A DNA stretch of 64,000 nucleotides, taken from contig JAOASB010000013.1 in assembly GCA_025210375.1 (NCBI GenBank), positions 168,714-232,713 on the forward strand, written 5' to 3'. Below are positions 9,145-18,675 of the stretch, piece by piece. The stretch is from Maledivibacter sp. GTDB taxonomy: Bacteria; Bacillota; Clostridia; Peptostreptococcales; Caminicellaceae. Below the pieces are notes generated by a model, which was given only the letters and a program-made list of their open reading frames with translations, searched no databases and was not told the DNA's origin. The translations under genes were made by a program, and so were the position numbers. The first letter of the stretch is position 1. Each line of letters opens with the position of its first letter.

Positions 9145-10128
9145 TCATCCTTTCTCATAATGTTTATTTCTATTTCTTTTTCTATACTCTTTAGGCAACA
9201 ATCCTATAATCTGTCTAAAAGCACCTGAAAATTTACTAGGATTAGAATATCCAACTTTTAGCCCAATTTCCGCAATTGACAGCTCCGTCAAAAGTAACTC
9301 TTTAGCTGCATAACTCATTCGATATTCACGCATATAGGTATTAACCGGTTTACCATATACCCCTTTAAAACAACTTGTCATGGCTGTCAAAGGTATTTTG
9401 AATTCATCTGAAAGCTCATTAAGAGTATAATGATGCTCCAAATCATCAACCATTAGTCCCTGTATAAGCTTCACTTTCTCCACGTCTGATTTATGAAAGT
9501 AGGAATATTCGTCTACTCCTAATAATTCGTCTTCTTCAACAGAATCCAAAACCAATAATAATTCTAGAATCTTAATAGTCGCATAAGTACTCTTATTCTT
9601 CATTGTTACATCCCTTAACGATTCAAAGATACTGTTGAGTTCAGTATAATTTTGAATAAAGCATGGATAAGAATGGTCTAAAAACTTATCTCTTAACTTT
9701 TTTAAGTTCACTGGAAAGCTAGGAAAGCATCTTTCAATTGATTCCTGCGCTTTTGGTAAAAACAATGCTATACTCAAAGAATGATAATGATTCAACGGAA
9801 AAAAATAACCATCTGCACTTTTCATACGACTGTCTACACTTATATCTCCTGGTTTGTGATAAACAAAAACTCCTTCATCCACTGAACATTCAAGCCTGCC
9901 TTCATAACAATAATCAATGGCCAAACAGTCGATATCTCGCCGATCTTCGCTAACGACACCATTCATATGAAAATCACTGAATATTAAACTGATATCCTCT
10001 AATACTTCATATATGGAAATAATGCCTTCTCCCGTTTCATTACGCATGATATATACTTTTGAATCCTCATTCTCAACAACCGACACCGATGCATTTAAAG
10101 TGTTTGTTTCAAATCCATTCACTTTCAT
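9145..10128 (-). CDS. AraC-family transcriptional regulator
   Basis: This 327-residue regulator has an N-terminal sensor region and a C-terminal double helix-turn-helix. The second helix-turn-helix is clear: ELSIAEIGLKVGYSNPSKFSGAF followed by GLLPKEYRKR. The N-terminal part contains CYEGRLECSVDEG and YKPGDISVD-like segments, as in AraC regulators of siderophore and ABC transporter loci. The ATG at 10128 follows AGGAG. It precedes the VOC gene on the same strand. Its ligand and target are unknown. Confidence 0.85.
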   Translation of the reverse strand: MKVNGFETNTLNASVSVVENEDSKVYIMRNETGEGIISIYEVLEDISLIFSDFHMNGVVSEDRRDIDCLAIDYCYEGRLECSVDEGVFVYHKPGDISVDSRMKSADGYFFPLNHYHSLSIALFLPKAQESIERCFPSFPVNLKKLRDKFLDHSYPCFIQNYTELNSIFESLRDVTMKNKSTYATIKILELLLVLDSVEEDELLGVDEYSYFHKSDVEKVKLIQGLMVDDLEHHYTLNELSDEFKIPLTAMTSCFKGVYGKPVNTYMREYRMSYAAKELLLTELSIAEIGLKVGYSNPSKFSGAFRQIIGLLPKEYRKRNRNKHYEKG

Positions 10129-10358
10129 TTAACTCCTCCAAAGTTAGCCTTAATTAACACAATATAGCAATATATTACACTAGGTATATATATAAGTCTA
10201 CTCCACTTCATCGTTAATACTCCATTTCATTGTCAAATTATACTTTCGATTTTCTTATCAATGTTTCAAATAATTGTTAGAATTCTCCACATCCTTTGTT
10301 TATCACGTTCCGATAATTCTATCTCGATTTTTCAATCATATATATCCTTAGGTTTTCT

Positions 10359-10484
10359 CTATAGGCCTGTTTGCTTGTTTTTTTCGATGACTTCATTTGA
10401 TATATTTTCGAGGTAGAGATTTAGTATGTCTTCAAAGGTAGATTTCCCATTGTATTGTTTTCGTATTTTTATTGGTATTTTCAT
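10359..10484 (-). pseudogene. Unrecognised 41-codon remnant in the degraded region
   Basis: A minus-strand frame (MKIPIKIRKQYNGKSTFEDI... to ...NKQTGL) has coding-like composition and stays open about 23 codons further upstream without a start or ribosome site. It looks like the 3' end of a lost gene. I do not recognise the family. The surrounding 10129-10857 stretch otherwise holds repeat copy L and a short stem (ATCCCCTA/TAGGGGAT, 10509-10541). Confidence 0.3.
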
Positions 10485-10620
10485 TTCTATTATTTTTTTG
10501 TATAAGAAATCCCCTACTTCTCTAATTGAGCTATAGGGGATAATGTTTAGATTTTAATTGGGTTATTGAAATAGTAAAAAAGAACCGATGGTTAGTCGAT
10601 TCTTATATTTAAAGTAGTAT

Positions 10621-10776
10621 ATCCAAAAGCGTTCTCACCCATCTTCTTTAGTATCGTTATATTTATCATAATTACTTTTTCTAGTTTTTTCAAAGGTTTT
10701 AAAATATTTAAGCAGCAGTTAGTCTGCTTCGTAAAAGACGTGTATATTCTCTCCCAAATATACACGTATATTTTCC
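10621..10776. repeat. Direct repeat L: relic of a rhuM promoter and start region
   Basis: These 156 bases match 15060-15219 at roughly 87% identity by eye. The right copy is the upstream region and first codons of the intact RhuM gene. Here the corresponding minus-strand start (GTG, then RTLLDILL) stops after nine codons. So this is the 5' remnant of a second RhuM-type gene, and the two copies bracket the recombinase and RhuM genes. Confidence 0.75.
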
Positions 10777-10857
10777 ACTACATATTTTTAAGTTTTTTGA
10801 ACGTATTCCCACATACCATATCATATAGCAATTCTTATCGTTATACTCCTTTTTAGG

Positions 10858-11052
10858 TCAAGTATTGATATTCAAGAACGTATTGTACTTATAAGAGGCA
10901 AAGGTAATAAAGAACGAATTATGTACATTTCTTCTGATGCTGTTATTTCCCGTCTTAAAAAGTGGCTTTGTATAAGAAACTCATTTAATCCACAATCAGA
11001 GGCATTATTTTTAAATAAATATGGTACACACTTATCAATTTATTTAGTGTAG
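10858..11052 (+). pseudogene. Tyrosine recombinase/integrase fragment
   Basis: A 64-codon frame reads SSIDIQERIVLIRGKGNKER and continues with a strand-helix typical of the integrase core, ending at TAG after GTHLSIYLV. The motif VLIRGKGNKER with its preceding acidic residues is characteristic of XerC/D-like integrases. The earlier catalytic arginine and the C-terminal HxxR and tyrosine are missing, so this is an inactive internal fragment. The upstream bases resemble 8156-8208. Confidence 0.8.
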
Positions 11053-11290
11053 GTTGAAAAATCAGGAAATATTGAGGCGTAAGAAATTTTGATATTAAAA
11101 GCTGTCCAATTGAGGCATACTATTATTTATTATGAATAAACTGGTCATTTGTTTTTATTAATATAGAAATATAGATGTACAAAAAAAGATATCACTAACA
11201 CATATCAATTCACAATAACTGTTTGACTCGAAACTATTATTTTCCTACAAGTAGTCTGATATAAAACTAATATAAAAAGGAGTGTTTTAG

Positions 11291-12292
11291 TTGACTAATA
11301 GCAACTTTAAAGCTATGTTAGTGTCAGAAATAGAAGAAAAAAACTTTGAAAGAAGAATTATTGATAGAAGGATTAAAGACCTACCAGAAGGAGATATACT
11401 AATAAATGTGAAATATTCTTCTCTGAACTATAAAGATGCTCTTTCTGCTATAGGCAATCGAGGAGTAACAAGAAATTATCCACATACTCCTGGAATTGAT
11501 GCTTCAGGAATTGTAATGGAAAGCAATAATAATTATTATAAAGTTGGAGATAAGGTTATTGTGACAGGATTTGATTTAGGAATGAACACATGGGGAGGCT
11601 TTGGAGAGTATATTAGAGTTCCTGCTGAATGGGTTCTTAAGCTTCCTAAAAATCTTTCACTAAGAGAGAGTATGATCTATGGTACTGCCGGATTCACTGC
11701 TGCTTTATCAGTTTATAAAATAGTAAATTCAGGTATCAAACCTGATGATGGAGATATATTAGTAACAGGTGCAACTGGAGGAGTAGGTAGTATAGCTATT
11801 TCAATCTTAAGTAAAATTGGTTATGATGTCATTGCTGCTACAGGAAAAACTCATGAAAGGGAAATGCTCTTAGGAGTTGGTGCAAAGGATATAATTCATA
11901 GGAAAGAAATAGATGACGATTCCGGAAAAGCTCTTTTAAGGGGAAGATGGGCTAGTGTAATAGATACAGTTGGTGGAAATATGTTAGCTACAGCAATTAA
12001 ATCAACTAATTATGGTGGTTGTGTGACATGCTGTGGAAACGTAGCCGCTCATGAATTTTTAACATCTGTATATCCCTTCATTCTAAGAGGTGTAACACTA
12101 TTTGGAATCGATTCTGTTAGGTGTCCTATGGATATTAGACTTAAGATTTGGAAGAAATTATCTTCAGATTGGAAAATCAGTGATCTAAATGATAATGTAG
12201 ATGAAGTCTCATTAGAAGGATTGGGTAAAAAAATAGATCTGATCTTAGAAGGTAAACATAAAGGTAGAACTATAGTTAATCTTGATTTGTAG
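11291..12292 (+). CDS. Acryloyl-CoA reductase/quinone oxidoreductase-like protein (YhdH/YhfP family)
   Basis: This 333-residue zinc-independent medium-chain dehydrogenase starts at TTG, seven bases after AAAGGAGTG. The N-terminal part has VKYSSLNYKDALSAIGNRGVTRNYPHTPGIDASG, a hallmark of the YhdH/YhfP family. The NADPH-binding site is ATGGVGSIAISIL near residue 157, and a C-terminal GVTLFGIDSVRCP is typical. Family members reduce acryloyl-CoA or related enoyl compounds with NADPH. A radical SAM gene stub follows 14 bases after the stop, so an original operon seems to have been broken by mobile DNA. Confidence 0.88.
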   Translation: MTNSNFKAMLVSEIEEKNFERRIIDRRIKDLPEGDILINVKYSSLNYKDALSAIGNRGVTRNYPHTPGIDASGIVMESNNNYYKVGDKVIVTGFDLGMNTWGGFGEYIRVPAEWVLKLPKNLSLRESMIYGTAGFTAALSVYKIVNSGIKPDDGDILVTGATGGVGSIAISILSKIGYDVIAATGKTHEREMLLGVGAKDIIHRKEIDDDSGKALLRGRWASVIDTVGGNMLATAIKSTNYGGCVTCCGNVAAHEFLTSVYPFILRGVTLFGIDSVRCPMDIRLKIWKKLSSDWKISDLNDNVDEVSLEGLGKKIDLILEGKHKGRTIVNLDL

Positions 12293-12306
12293 ATTGGAGG
12301 ATATTT

Positions 12307-12401
12307 ATGAGATATCAAGGCACAATCTATCCTCCTCCAAGTGAATTTGATAGCCTAATTATACAGGCTCCATAGGTTGTCCTCATAATAATCGCAAAAG
12401 T
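12307..12401 (+). pseudogene. Radical SAM gene stub (N-terminus, degenerate)
   Basis: After TTGGAGGAT an ATG opens MRYQGTIYPPPSEFDSLIIQ, the typical start of a family of radical SAM proteins that continue with a GCxHxxCxFC cluster. Here a TAG stops the frame after 22 codons. A shifted frame then reads GCPHNNRK and, after a further shift, CKF, which is the expected cluster region in pieces. The rest of the gene is absent and recombinase sequence follows. The 12402-12536 stretch after it shows nothing recognisable. Confidence 0.7.
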
Positions 12402-12536
12402 GTGTAAATTCCTTGGTTATTAGCAGTCTACCCGATGGAATCTCGTCACTGTCTCCACATGAGTTGGATTATGGTCGCTTAAGATTTAAGCTTTATTGAA
12501 GGTTTTAAGATATGCTTTAAATCCTTGATTTCACTA

Positions 12537-14036
12537 CTATTCTATAAGTTTAGCAAAGTTATATATGATTTTAATTTCTTGGTTTTCACCTATTATTATT
12601 TTATCTATAAACATATTGACTACTTCTCTTGTTATGTTTTCAAAATTTTTATAGCTATCAAATAGCTTGGTTATTCTATCTAGTTCCTCATGCTGTTCTA
12701 ATTTTTTATTCAATATATTTTTTATTTCTATCAGCTTTAGTTCTATAGCATTACTTTCTTCGTCTAGCTTTGTTGTTGCAAGGTCATAGGCTTCTTTTGT
12801 TAGTTCATCTGTGCTGAATTTTATTATTAGCTTTGATTTTATTTCTTTTATCTCCTGTAGCCTTGCTTCGTATTTTGTCCGCTTGTATTTGGCTGTCTTT
12901 TCACTGGCTTGAATCTTCTTGTTGATACTAGCTTTGATTTTTTCGTAGTCATTGAATTTATCTGCAAACTTCTTTAGGTCTTTTTGTAGGATTTCTTTTA
13001 AGGTGCTTTCCTTTATTTTATGAGTGTTACAGTGATTTCTCCCATATTTCTTGAATGTTCCACAGTAGTAACTCTTATGACTTTTTATTAACCAAAGTTT
13101 TTTTCCACATTCTCTACAAAATAGTTTGTCACTGAATAGATGTTTTTTTGGCGTTGCTCTGACTCTGGATTTTTGGCTTCTTTCCTGCATTATTTGCTGT
13201 ACTAGCATGTATTTTTCTTTTGATATTATTGGTTCATGGCTATTTTCTATGATGACTGGCTCTTTGTTTGGTATCTTGTCTTTTGTTGTTATGTCTTTTG
13301 TTGTTATGTCTCTTGTTGTAGATACACATTGGCTTAAGATTCCTGTATAGTGAATATTTTTTAGTATGAGCTTTATGGTTGTACCGTGCCATCTCCTCCC
13401 CGCATTCTTTTTTTCTTTTATTTGGGAAGGTGTTGGATAGCCTTGATTTGTTAGCTCTCTCGCCATGTATTCTGTTCCATACCCTTCTATGTACATTTGA
13501 TAGATTTTCTTTACTACTTCTACTGTTTCATCGTCTCTTGGAATAAGTTGACCACTTTTTATGGTATATCCATAGGGTGGGTCTCCTGATAGGAATTCTG
13601 CTCTTAGGGCTTTTGAGCGTTTGGCTGATTTTATTCTCTTGGATATTCTTCTGCTTTCATCTTCGTATAGCCAAGCAAACAGTCCATATTTGCTTATATC
13701 ATCTTCTAAGGTATTGATTGAGCCATCTAAGCATATGATGTGGATGTTATTTGCCATTATAACTTGTTTAAATTCATGGCTTATCCCTATGTTTCTTGCT
13801 GGTCTTGATAGTTCTTTTGCTAGTACTACGTCAAATTTCCCTGCCTTTGCATCTTCAACCATTTCTATGAATCCAGATCTTTTTCCATGTGTACCAGAGT
13901 CTACGTCTTTGTATATTTTGTAGAGTGTCCAACCCTTTGCTGATATGTATTTTATGAACATATCCTGTTGGTTTTGTAGTGAAGATTCTTGCTCTATGTG
14001 TTTTGTTGATACTCGTATGTATATCGCTGCTTCTAC
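12537..14036 (-). pseudogene. Large serine recombinase with a damaged 5' end
   Basis: The frame from the ATG at 13961 gives 474 residues with the Recombinase domain, a zinc ribbon (CRECGKKLW...YYCGTFKKYGRNHC) and a long C-terminal coiled coil. That ATG lies inside the catalytic domain. The same frame upstream encodes AAIYIRVSTKHIEQESSLQNQ, including the catalytic serine in RVS, but it is preceded by TGA (14037-14039) directly before a GTA codon at 14036, with no usable start. A TTG at 14040 is in another frame. A small indel near 14036 has probably removed the start. It would have excised or inserted a mobile element. Confidence 0.7.
13281..13325. repeat. 15-bp tandem repeat inside the recombinase gene
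   Basis: The unit TTTTGTTGTTATGTC occurs twice exactly and a third time with changes. In the protein it gives repeated D/R-I-T-T-K units in the segment between the recombinase domain and the zinc ribbon. It keeps the reading frame. Confidence 0.7.
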
Positions 14037-14060
14037 TCAATTAGTTCGAGTAATTCAATA

Positions 14061-15077
14061 TTATTTCTTTGATTTTTTAAGCATTTTCTCTGCACCATCA
14101 ATTGATTCTATAAAATGCTTCTCTACTGTAGTTAATTCATTTTTCATTTTTTCTTTATATTTATTGTACTCAAGGCTAGCTTTTTCTTTAGCTTGGTTAT
14201 GGCTAATTGTCCCTGCATGATTTAGTATTTCATTGTCGGTCATTCTTAGAAAATCGTCTAATTTTACTAACCAGTCCTTCATATACATTGGTTTTTTCCT
14301 AATAGCCTGTAATTCAGCAAATTCTAAATATGCTGTTACTATTCTATTTAGTATATTTATTTCATCTTCTTTTAAATAATTCTTAGCTATTATTGTATCT
14401 GCCTTTTTAGGTTTATCACCTATAAATGCTGTCATTCCCATGCATGGTAGCTTCGCATTTGCTCTGTTATAAATAATTTCAGCTGCTGTATGCCTATGTG
14501 CCGCCCAGTGCATTTTGTTTTGTATTGTTTTAAAAAATATTATGGAGCTTTCTATCTTTGGATCATAATCAATACTAGTAGCATAAATGTCTAGTACCTT
14601 CCTCCAAAACACCTTTTCTGAGGAACGAATATCTCTAATTCTTGCTAGTAGCTCATCAAAATAATTGCCGCTACCAGCTTTTTTAAGAAGTTCATCGTTC
14701 ATTGTAAATCCTTTTATTATGTATTCTCTAAGTCTTTCTGTAGCCCAAATACGGAATTGTGTTCCTCTGTGAGATTTTACTCTATAGCCGACTGAAATAA
14801 TTACGTCAAGGTTATAGTGCATTACATCATATTTTTTCCCATCTACAGCAGTTGTTCGGAAATTCCGAACGACTGAATCTTTCTTAAGCTCACCTTCTTT
14901 GAATATATTAGAAATATGCTCGCTTATCGTTGATTTTCCTTTTTGAAATAGCTCACACATTTGAGCTTGAGACAACCAAACCGTATCATTCTCCATAGTT
15001 ACCTCAATCTTCGTCTGCCCATCCTCAGTTTGATATATGATAATATCCGAGTTATTTATATCCATAAGCATTTTCAC
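14061..15077 (-). CDS. RhuM-family (virulence RhuM-like) protein
   Basis: This 338-residue protein matches the RhuM family: an N-terminal winged-helix region (VWLSQAQMCELFQKGKSTISEHI), then VVRNFRTTAVDGKKYDVMHYNLDVIISVGYRVKSHRGTQFRIWAT, and a C-terminal KNYLKEDEINILNRIVTAYLEFAELQA helix. RhuM proteins are common on genomic islands and their biochemical role is unknown. GTG at 15077 follows AAAGAAG; ATG codons at 15071 and 15065 are alternatives. Its upstream region is duplicated at 10621-10776. The damaged recombinase gene follows on the same strand. Confidence 0.88.
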   Translation of the reverse strand: MKMLMDINNSDIIIYQTEDGQTKIEVTMENDTVWLSQAQMCELFQKGKSTISEHISNIFKEGELKKDSVVRNFRTTAVDGKKYDVMHYNLDVIISVGYRVKSHRGTQFRIWATERLREYIIKGFTMNDELLKKAGSGNYFDELLARIRDIRSSEKVFWRKVLDIYATSIDYDPKIESSIIFFKTIQNKMHWAAHRHTAAEIIYNRANAKLPCMGMTAFIGDKPKKADTIIAKNYLKEDEINILNRIVTAYLEFAELQAIRKKPMYMKDWLVKLDDFLRMTDNEILNHAGTISHNQAKEKASLEYNKYKEKMKNELTTVEKHFIESIDGAEKMLKKSKK

Positions 15078-15219
15078 CCATCTTCTTTAGTATCGTTGTC
15101 TTTATTATAATTATTTTTTCTAGTTTTTTCAAAGATTTTAAAATATTTAAGCAACAGTTAGTTAATCTGCTTCATAAAAGACCTCTATATTCTCTCCCAA
15201 ATATAGACGTATATTTTCC
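15060..15219. repeat. Direct repeat R: rhuM upstream region
   Basis: This is the partner of 10621-10776 and covers the start and upstream region of the RhuM gene. Both copies contain a short hairpin around the loop CTCTCCC, and one inner stem pair is swapped (G-C to C-G) between copies, which hints that the structure is kept. The remaining 15220-15510 stretch holds a basic 63-codon frame that I cannot assign. Confidence 0.75.
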
Positions 15220-15510
15220 TATCTCTGATAGTCTACTCTCCAGATGATGGTTAGGACTAAATAGAAGTATCATTATTTGATTCTATGAGTCGTGGCGATT
15301 TATTCTTACTAGGAATAATTTTAAGGCAAAACTTAATACCAGAGGTATTTGGAATACTAAGTTGGTATCGTTTAAGTATTCTCTTATCGCTCTTGCTGTT
15401 ATAGCAGTCATGGCGTTTTCCCTTATGTCGCTTTCCCGCTAAGGTCATAGGAGTAACGTACTTAAATATTTTCTGTATTTAGTTTTCAGTGTTCATATGA
15501 AAGGAAAAAT

Positions 15511-15546
15511 AACCCCTTACTTCTTTAAGGAAAAAAGTAAGGGGTT
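15511..15546 (-). terminator. Terminator after the relaxase gene
   Basis: AACCCCTTACTT and AAGTAAGGGGTT form a strong stem. On the minus strand it is followed by a T-rich tail. It lies 25 bases after the relaxase stop codon. Confidence 0.8.
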
Positions 15547-15571
15547 GGCTGAAAAAAATTTTTATTTAAAA

Positions 15572-16555
15572 CTAATATTCTCGCTCATAATTAATGGCAT
15601 TTGGATTATCCCAATCTAGTCCTCTGCCCTTCTTTAGTTCTGCTATTTTCTCAATTAAAGCATCACCTTCAAGCTCTGATAATGGATAGTTTCCATTCTT
15701 AGAGTTTTGTTGATTATTTGAGTTTTGAGATAATAAAATAGCTACAGCGTTAAGAATGTTATCCATTCTTTGCTGTAGCTCTCTTTTATTTGCATATCTT
15801 GCGTTCAGTTCTAGTCTGGATTGTATTTTTTCTTTAGTTAGTTCATCAGCTTTGTATAGCTTATTGTTTCTACATTTTTTACCGCTTGGAGTGGTGAAGG
15901 TGATATATTTTCTTGTGTCTGTCCATTTAACTTCATAGCCTAATTTTTTCATATTGTCTATGAATTCTCTTTTTGATGTGGAATTTCTTATGCATTCATT
16001 GACTGCAAGGTACAACTCGTATTTCCAGCTCGTTCCTCTTTGACTACTCCTATATTCTCCTGCTTTTGTATAGTTGCTTTTGTCCATAGATGGAATGACT
16101 ATTAATCCATATTGTCTACAGATTTCGTCAGAATAACCCTTGAGCCTTTGTAAGTCCTTTGGATTCTGTTGCCATTTATAGCCTGTTTCATAGTTAACTG
16201 TATTGATTATGAAATGATTGTGAATATGGTCTTTATCTATATGGGTTGTTATTACTATTTGAAATCCTTTGAAGCAGTCAAGCTCTAATAGCTCTTTAGC
16301 TATTTCATTGGCTGTTTCTGGGGTTAGTCTATCATATGGTGAGAAGGATTGTACAAAGTGGATGAATTGTCTTCCTATGTCCTTGGCATAGCTCCGTTTT
16401 ATGGTTGTTATTTCTACGTAGGCATTGTCTGGATTACAATCTTTTCCCCATATTAAATGGGGTTCAGTCTTTTCTGGACTGGTGATGTAATCTATTGCTT
16501 TCCCTAATCCTGTGAGGGTTTTGTTGGTTCGGTTAAGAAACTCAATAATTGCCAT
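15572..16555 (-). CDS. MobA/VirD2-type relaxase
   Basis: This 327-residue protein is a mobilisation nuclease that would nick DNA at oriT to begin conjugative transfer. The three-histidine metal motif HIDKDHIHNHF is at residues 105-115. RQFIHFVQSF and the nearby TITTIKRSY segment with a candidate catalytic tyrosine fit the Relaxase family. GAAGGGAGC precedes the ATG at 16555. The start overlaps the 3' end of the mobC frame. The length is short for the family, but the frame is intact. With mobC and the candidate oriT it forms a mobilisation module. Confidence 0.88.
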   Translation of the reverse strand: MAIIEFLNRTNKTLTGLGKAIDYITSPEKTEPHLIWGKDCNPDNAYVEITTIKRSYAKDIGRQFIHFVQSFSPYDRLTPETANEIAKELLELDCFKGFQIVITTHIDKDHIHNHFIINTVNYETGYKWQQNPKDLQRLKGYSDEICRQYGLIVIPSMDKSNYTKAGEYRSSQRGTSWKYELYLAVNECIRNSTSKREFIDNMKKLGYEVKWTDTRKYITFTTPSGKKCRNNKLYKADELTKEKIQSRLELNARYANKRELQQRMDNILNAVAILLSQNSNNQQNSKNGNYPLSELEGDALIEKIAELKKGRGLDWDNPNAINYEREY

Positions 16556-16824
16556 ATATTATTTAGCTCCCTTCTAGTTCGGCTTAGGTCTGGACATGTG
16601 ATTCTTCCTTGATGACATAGGGTAACAAGTTGGTTTAGATTTGTATCAATTTTGATTAATTGTTTTGCTACTTATGGTAATCCATTTACAGATACTACTT
16701 TCTTACCTAAAGCAGAAAAAGCTACGAATCTGCTTAAGCTCATTCCAGATTTCGTAGCTTTTTTCTTTATGGTTTCATATTCTTTTTCTGTCACTCGCAG
16801 AGTGATTAATTTGGTTTTCTTCAT
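16504..16824 (-). pseudogene. mobC-like relaxosome accessory gene with an in-frame TAA
   Basis: After GAAAGGAG an ATG at 16824 opens a 107-codon frame. The first 50 residues (MKKTKLITLRVTEKEYETI...) form the ribbon-helix-helix DNA-binding half. TAA at 16672-16674 then interrupts it. The same frame continues with VAKQLIKIDTNLNQLVTLCH and ends ELNNIWQLLSFLTEPTKPSQD, the expected MobC C-terminal half, overlapping the relaxase start. So one base change (for example GAA or CAA to TAA) seems to have split the gene. The 50-residue RHH piece might still bind DNA. Confidence 0.75.
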
Positions 16825-16864
16825 TCGATTCTCCTTTCGTGAAAGTAATATTTTTACAGAGGGT

Positions 16865-16933
16865 TTGGGAGATTTCTCCCAACAAGCAACTAAATGTATT
16901 ACATTTAGTAAGCTTGCCAACTCTAAAGAGTTG
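16865..16933. other. Candidate oriT: three consecutive inverted repeats upstream of mobC
   Basis: TTGGGAGA/TCTCCCAA (16865-16882), ACTAAATG/CATTTAGT (16889-16909) and CAACTCT/AGAGTTG (16918-16933) are three exact hairpins within 69 bases, directly upstream of mobC and the relaxase. Clustered inverted repeats next to the relaxase operon are typical of transfer origins. The nick site is not identified. The following stretch to 17152 shows nothing else. Confidence 0.55.
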
Positions 16934-17152
16934 TTACTTGGATTTGGTGCTTTAATATTAGATTTATATACTTGGAAAAATATGAAAGAAGGATATTGGA
17001 AAAGAAAAAAAGTTCTTGTTTGGTGGTATACCTGTTAAGACCTTTTTTAAATGCTGATTATATGCCTGCTATATTATACGATTTTGGTATAATCAGCTCC
17101 AAAGACTACTCTATAATAATACAACTCATTTAACTTATTAATAAGTCCTTAG

Positions 17153-17950
17153 CTAGACTAAATTTAATACTCGAATTAGAAGCTTCAAAACATATTCAAC
17201 TTCACTTGCTTGACTTTTTAATTTCTCTATATCATCTTCAATAAATCTTATGGATATAGAATGGGCTGTGGAATTTCCACTTTCTCTATATTTATTAATT
17301 ACCTTGATGAAGTCTTTATTCAGATTCTTTTCAAGATGAGTAAAATCATCTAAATTTGCATCCAATATCTCTACAATTTTAATAAAACTATGACATTTTC
17401 TATACCTTGGATCATAATACTTTTCAATATCACTTGTTCCGTATTTCTTCTTAAAAATATCTATAATAAGATTTTCAATAAATTTTCTTATAAGAAATGG
17501 TATTACAGAGAATAGACCGTAATTATATGCTCGATTAATCTCAGATTGTAAATCCCTGTAAAAACCATCTGGTAAATCTTCAATTTTTAGATAATGACTA
17601 AATGTAATTTGAATTTCTTCTATACCTAATTCAGGATTTTTTATATTGAGCTGGTTAATTAGAAATTGGTTCTTTAACATAAATTCTTCATTTGTATCTT
17701 TTAATTTTTCATTAAGAACATAATCAATAAAACTTTTAGTTTTTTCTTCGCCTTCCGACTTTAAAATAGAGTTAAATAGATTCAACACACATGAAGGATA
17801 ATCATTATCCCCCCAACTTTGACTTCTTAGAAGCCTATAGGTATCAGCAACATATTTTTCCAAACCAAAAAGTTGAGCTGATAATCTCCAATCTGTACTC
17901 CAACAACAATCTGTAATTAATTTTGTTGCCACTGCTAAATACTGTTTCAT
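17153..17950 (-). CDS. Hypothetical protein with a C-terminal DUF4145/HEPN-like domain
   Basis: The protein has 265 residues from the ATG at 17950, which follows TGGAGGA; a TTG five codons earlier lies in the ribosome site. The C-terminal half (INRAYNYGLFSVIPFLIRKFIENLIIDI..., then INKYRESGNSTAHS) resembles DUF4145-type HEPN domains, with the R...GN..AH motif near residue 230. HEPN domains are often RNases in toxin-antitoxin or phage defence systems. The N-terminal part is not recognised. It lies in the mobile region beside another HEPN-like gene, so a defence role is plausible but unproven. Confidence 0.5.
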   Translation of the reverse strand: MKQYLAVATKLITDCCWSTDWRLSAQLFGLEKYVADTYRLLRSQSWGDNDYPSCVLNLFNSILKSEGEEKTKSFIDYVLNEKLKDTNEEFMLKNQFLINQLNIKNPELGIEEIQITFSHYLKIEDLPDGFYRDLQSEINRAYNYGLFSVIPFLIRKFIENLIIDIFKKKYGTSDIEKYYDPRYRKCHSFIKIVEILDANLDDFTHLEKNLNKDFIKVINKYRESGNSTAHSISIRFIEDDIEKLKSQASEVEYVLKLLIRVLNLV

Positions 17951-18064
17951 TATGTATTCCTCCAATTATCATTATTTTAAAGACCACAACTCTATGCTCT
18001 GAAATGATTATGCCAGTGTTGTATAACGTGTACTTATTGCTACCGCCGTTCACCAACCTAACTA

Positions 18065-18675
18065 TTAGTAATAATATTCAGTTTCATCTTTCCTTTTTTC
18101 ACATATATGTAAATCAATTATACTAAAAAAATTATAAACTTCATTCATCCTATTCTCTAAATTAACTAAATCTAAATATGTCCATTCTTCATGATGTAAG
18201 TTTAGTTTCCTATTAACTGGGTATCTAAATGCATCTCCTTTTATATCATAATTGTGAAATTCAGTTATATACTCCTGTAAAATATCTAAATATTTCATTT
18301 CATCATCTGAAGTATATTCTTCTATGATTGGTCTTAAACAATTCCAAATTTTCACAAGACTATGGTCTATTCTATTTATTTTATTTTCTTTTCTTTTTCT
18401 TCTCTTGACAGATAACTATATTCAAGAAATAAGTGTTTCATTATAAGTTCAAGATATTGTCTATAAGAAAATATAATAGGAAATACTAGCTTATCTTTTA
18501 AATTATGATCATTATTTTTCAAACCTTGTTCTATTAATATATCTCCTGATTTTTTATATCCTTCTGAATAAACATAAAATTGTGCATCCTCTTCTCCCCA
18601 TCCGAAATATGCATATTCGCTAAAAATTTTACCTTCTTTAAATAATTTTCCTTTTGTAATTAGTTCATGACTCAT
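18065..18675 (-). pseudogene. Frameshifted hypothetical (HEPN-like) protein gene
   Basis: The first frame starts at 18675 after a GGGGGG site (MSHELITKGKLFKEGKIFSE...) and stops at 18376 in a run of AAAGAAAAG bases. A second frame continues with INRIDHSLVKIWNCLRPIIEEY to 18065. Together they give about 200 residues with the order FPIIFSYRQYLELIMK ... HSLVKIW, a pattern seen in a family of HEPN-like proteins in which a YRxYLEL helix is followed by HxLxxLW. A one-base slip near 18382-18405 explains the split. It may be a real mutation, a sequencing error or programmed slippage. Confidence 0.6.

Noticed and set aside
13855..14040. A 61-codon frame starting at TTG 14040 over the recombinase start
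   Set aside because: It reads a different frame through the recombinase catalytic region. The true frame is the one with RVSTK, so this is a shadow that only marks the lesion.
15257..15448. A 63-codon minus-strand frame rich in K and R (MTLAGKRHKGKRHDCY...)
   Set aside because: No ribosome site, no recognised family, and it lies in degraded mobile DNA. It may be a remnant but I cannot support a gene.
16652..17038. A 128-codon plus-strand frame over mobC and the candidate oriT
   Set aside because: It is the antisense of mobC and of the hairpin cluster. No family and no ribosome site.
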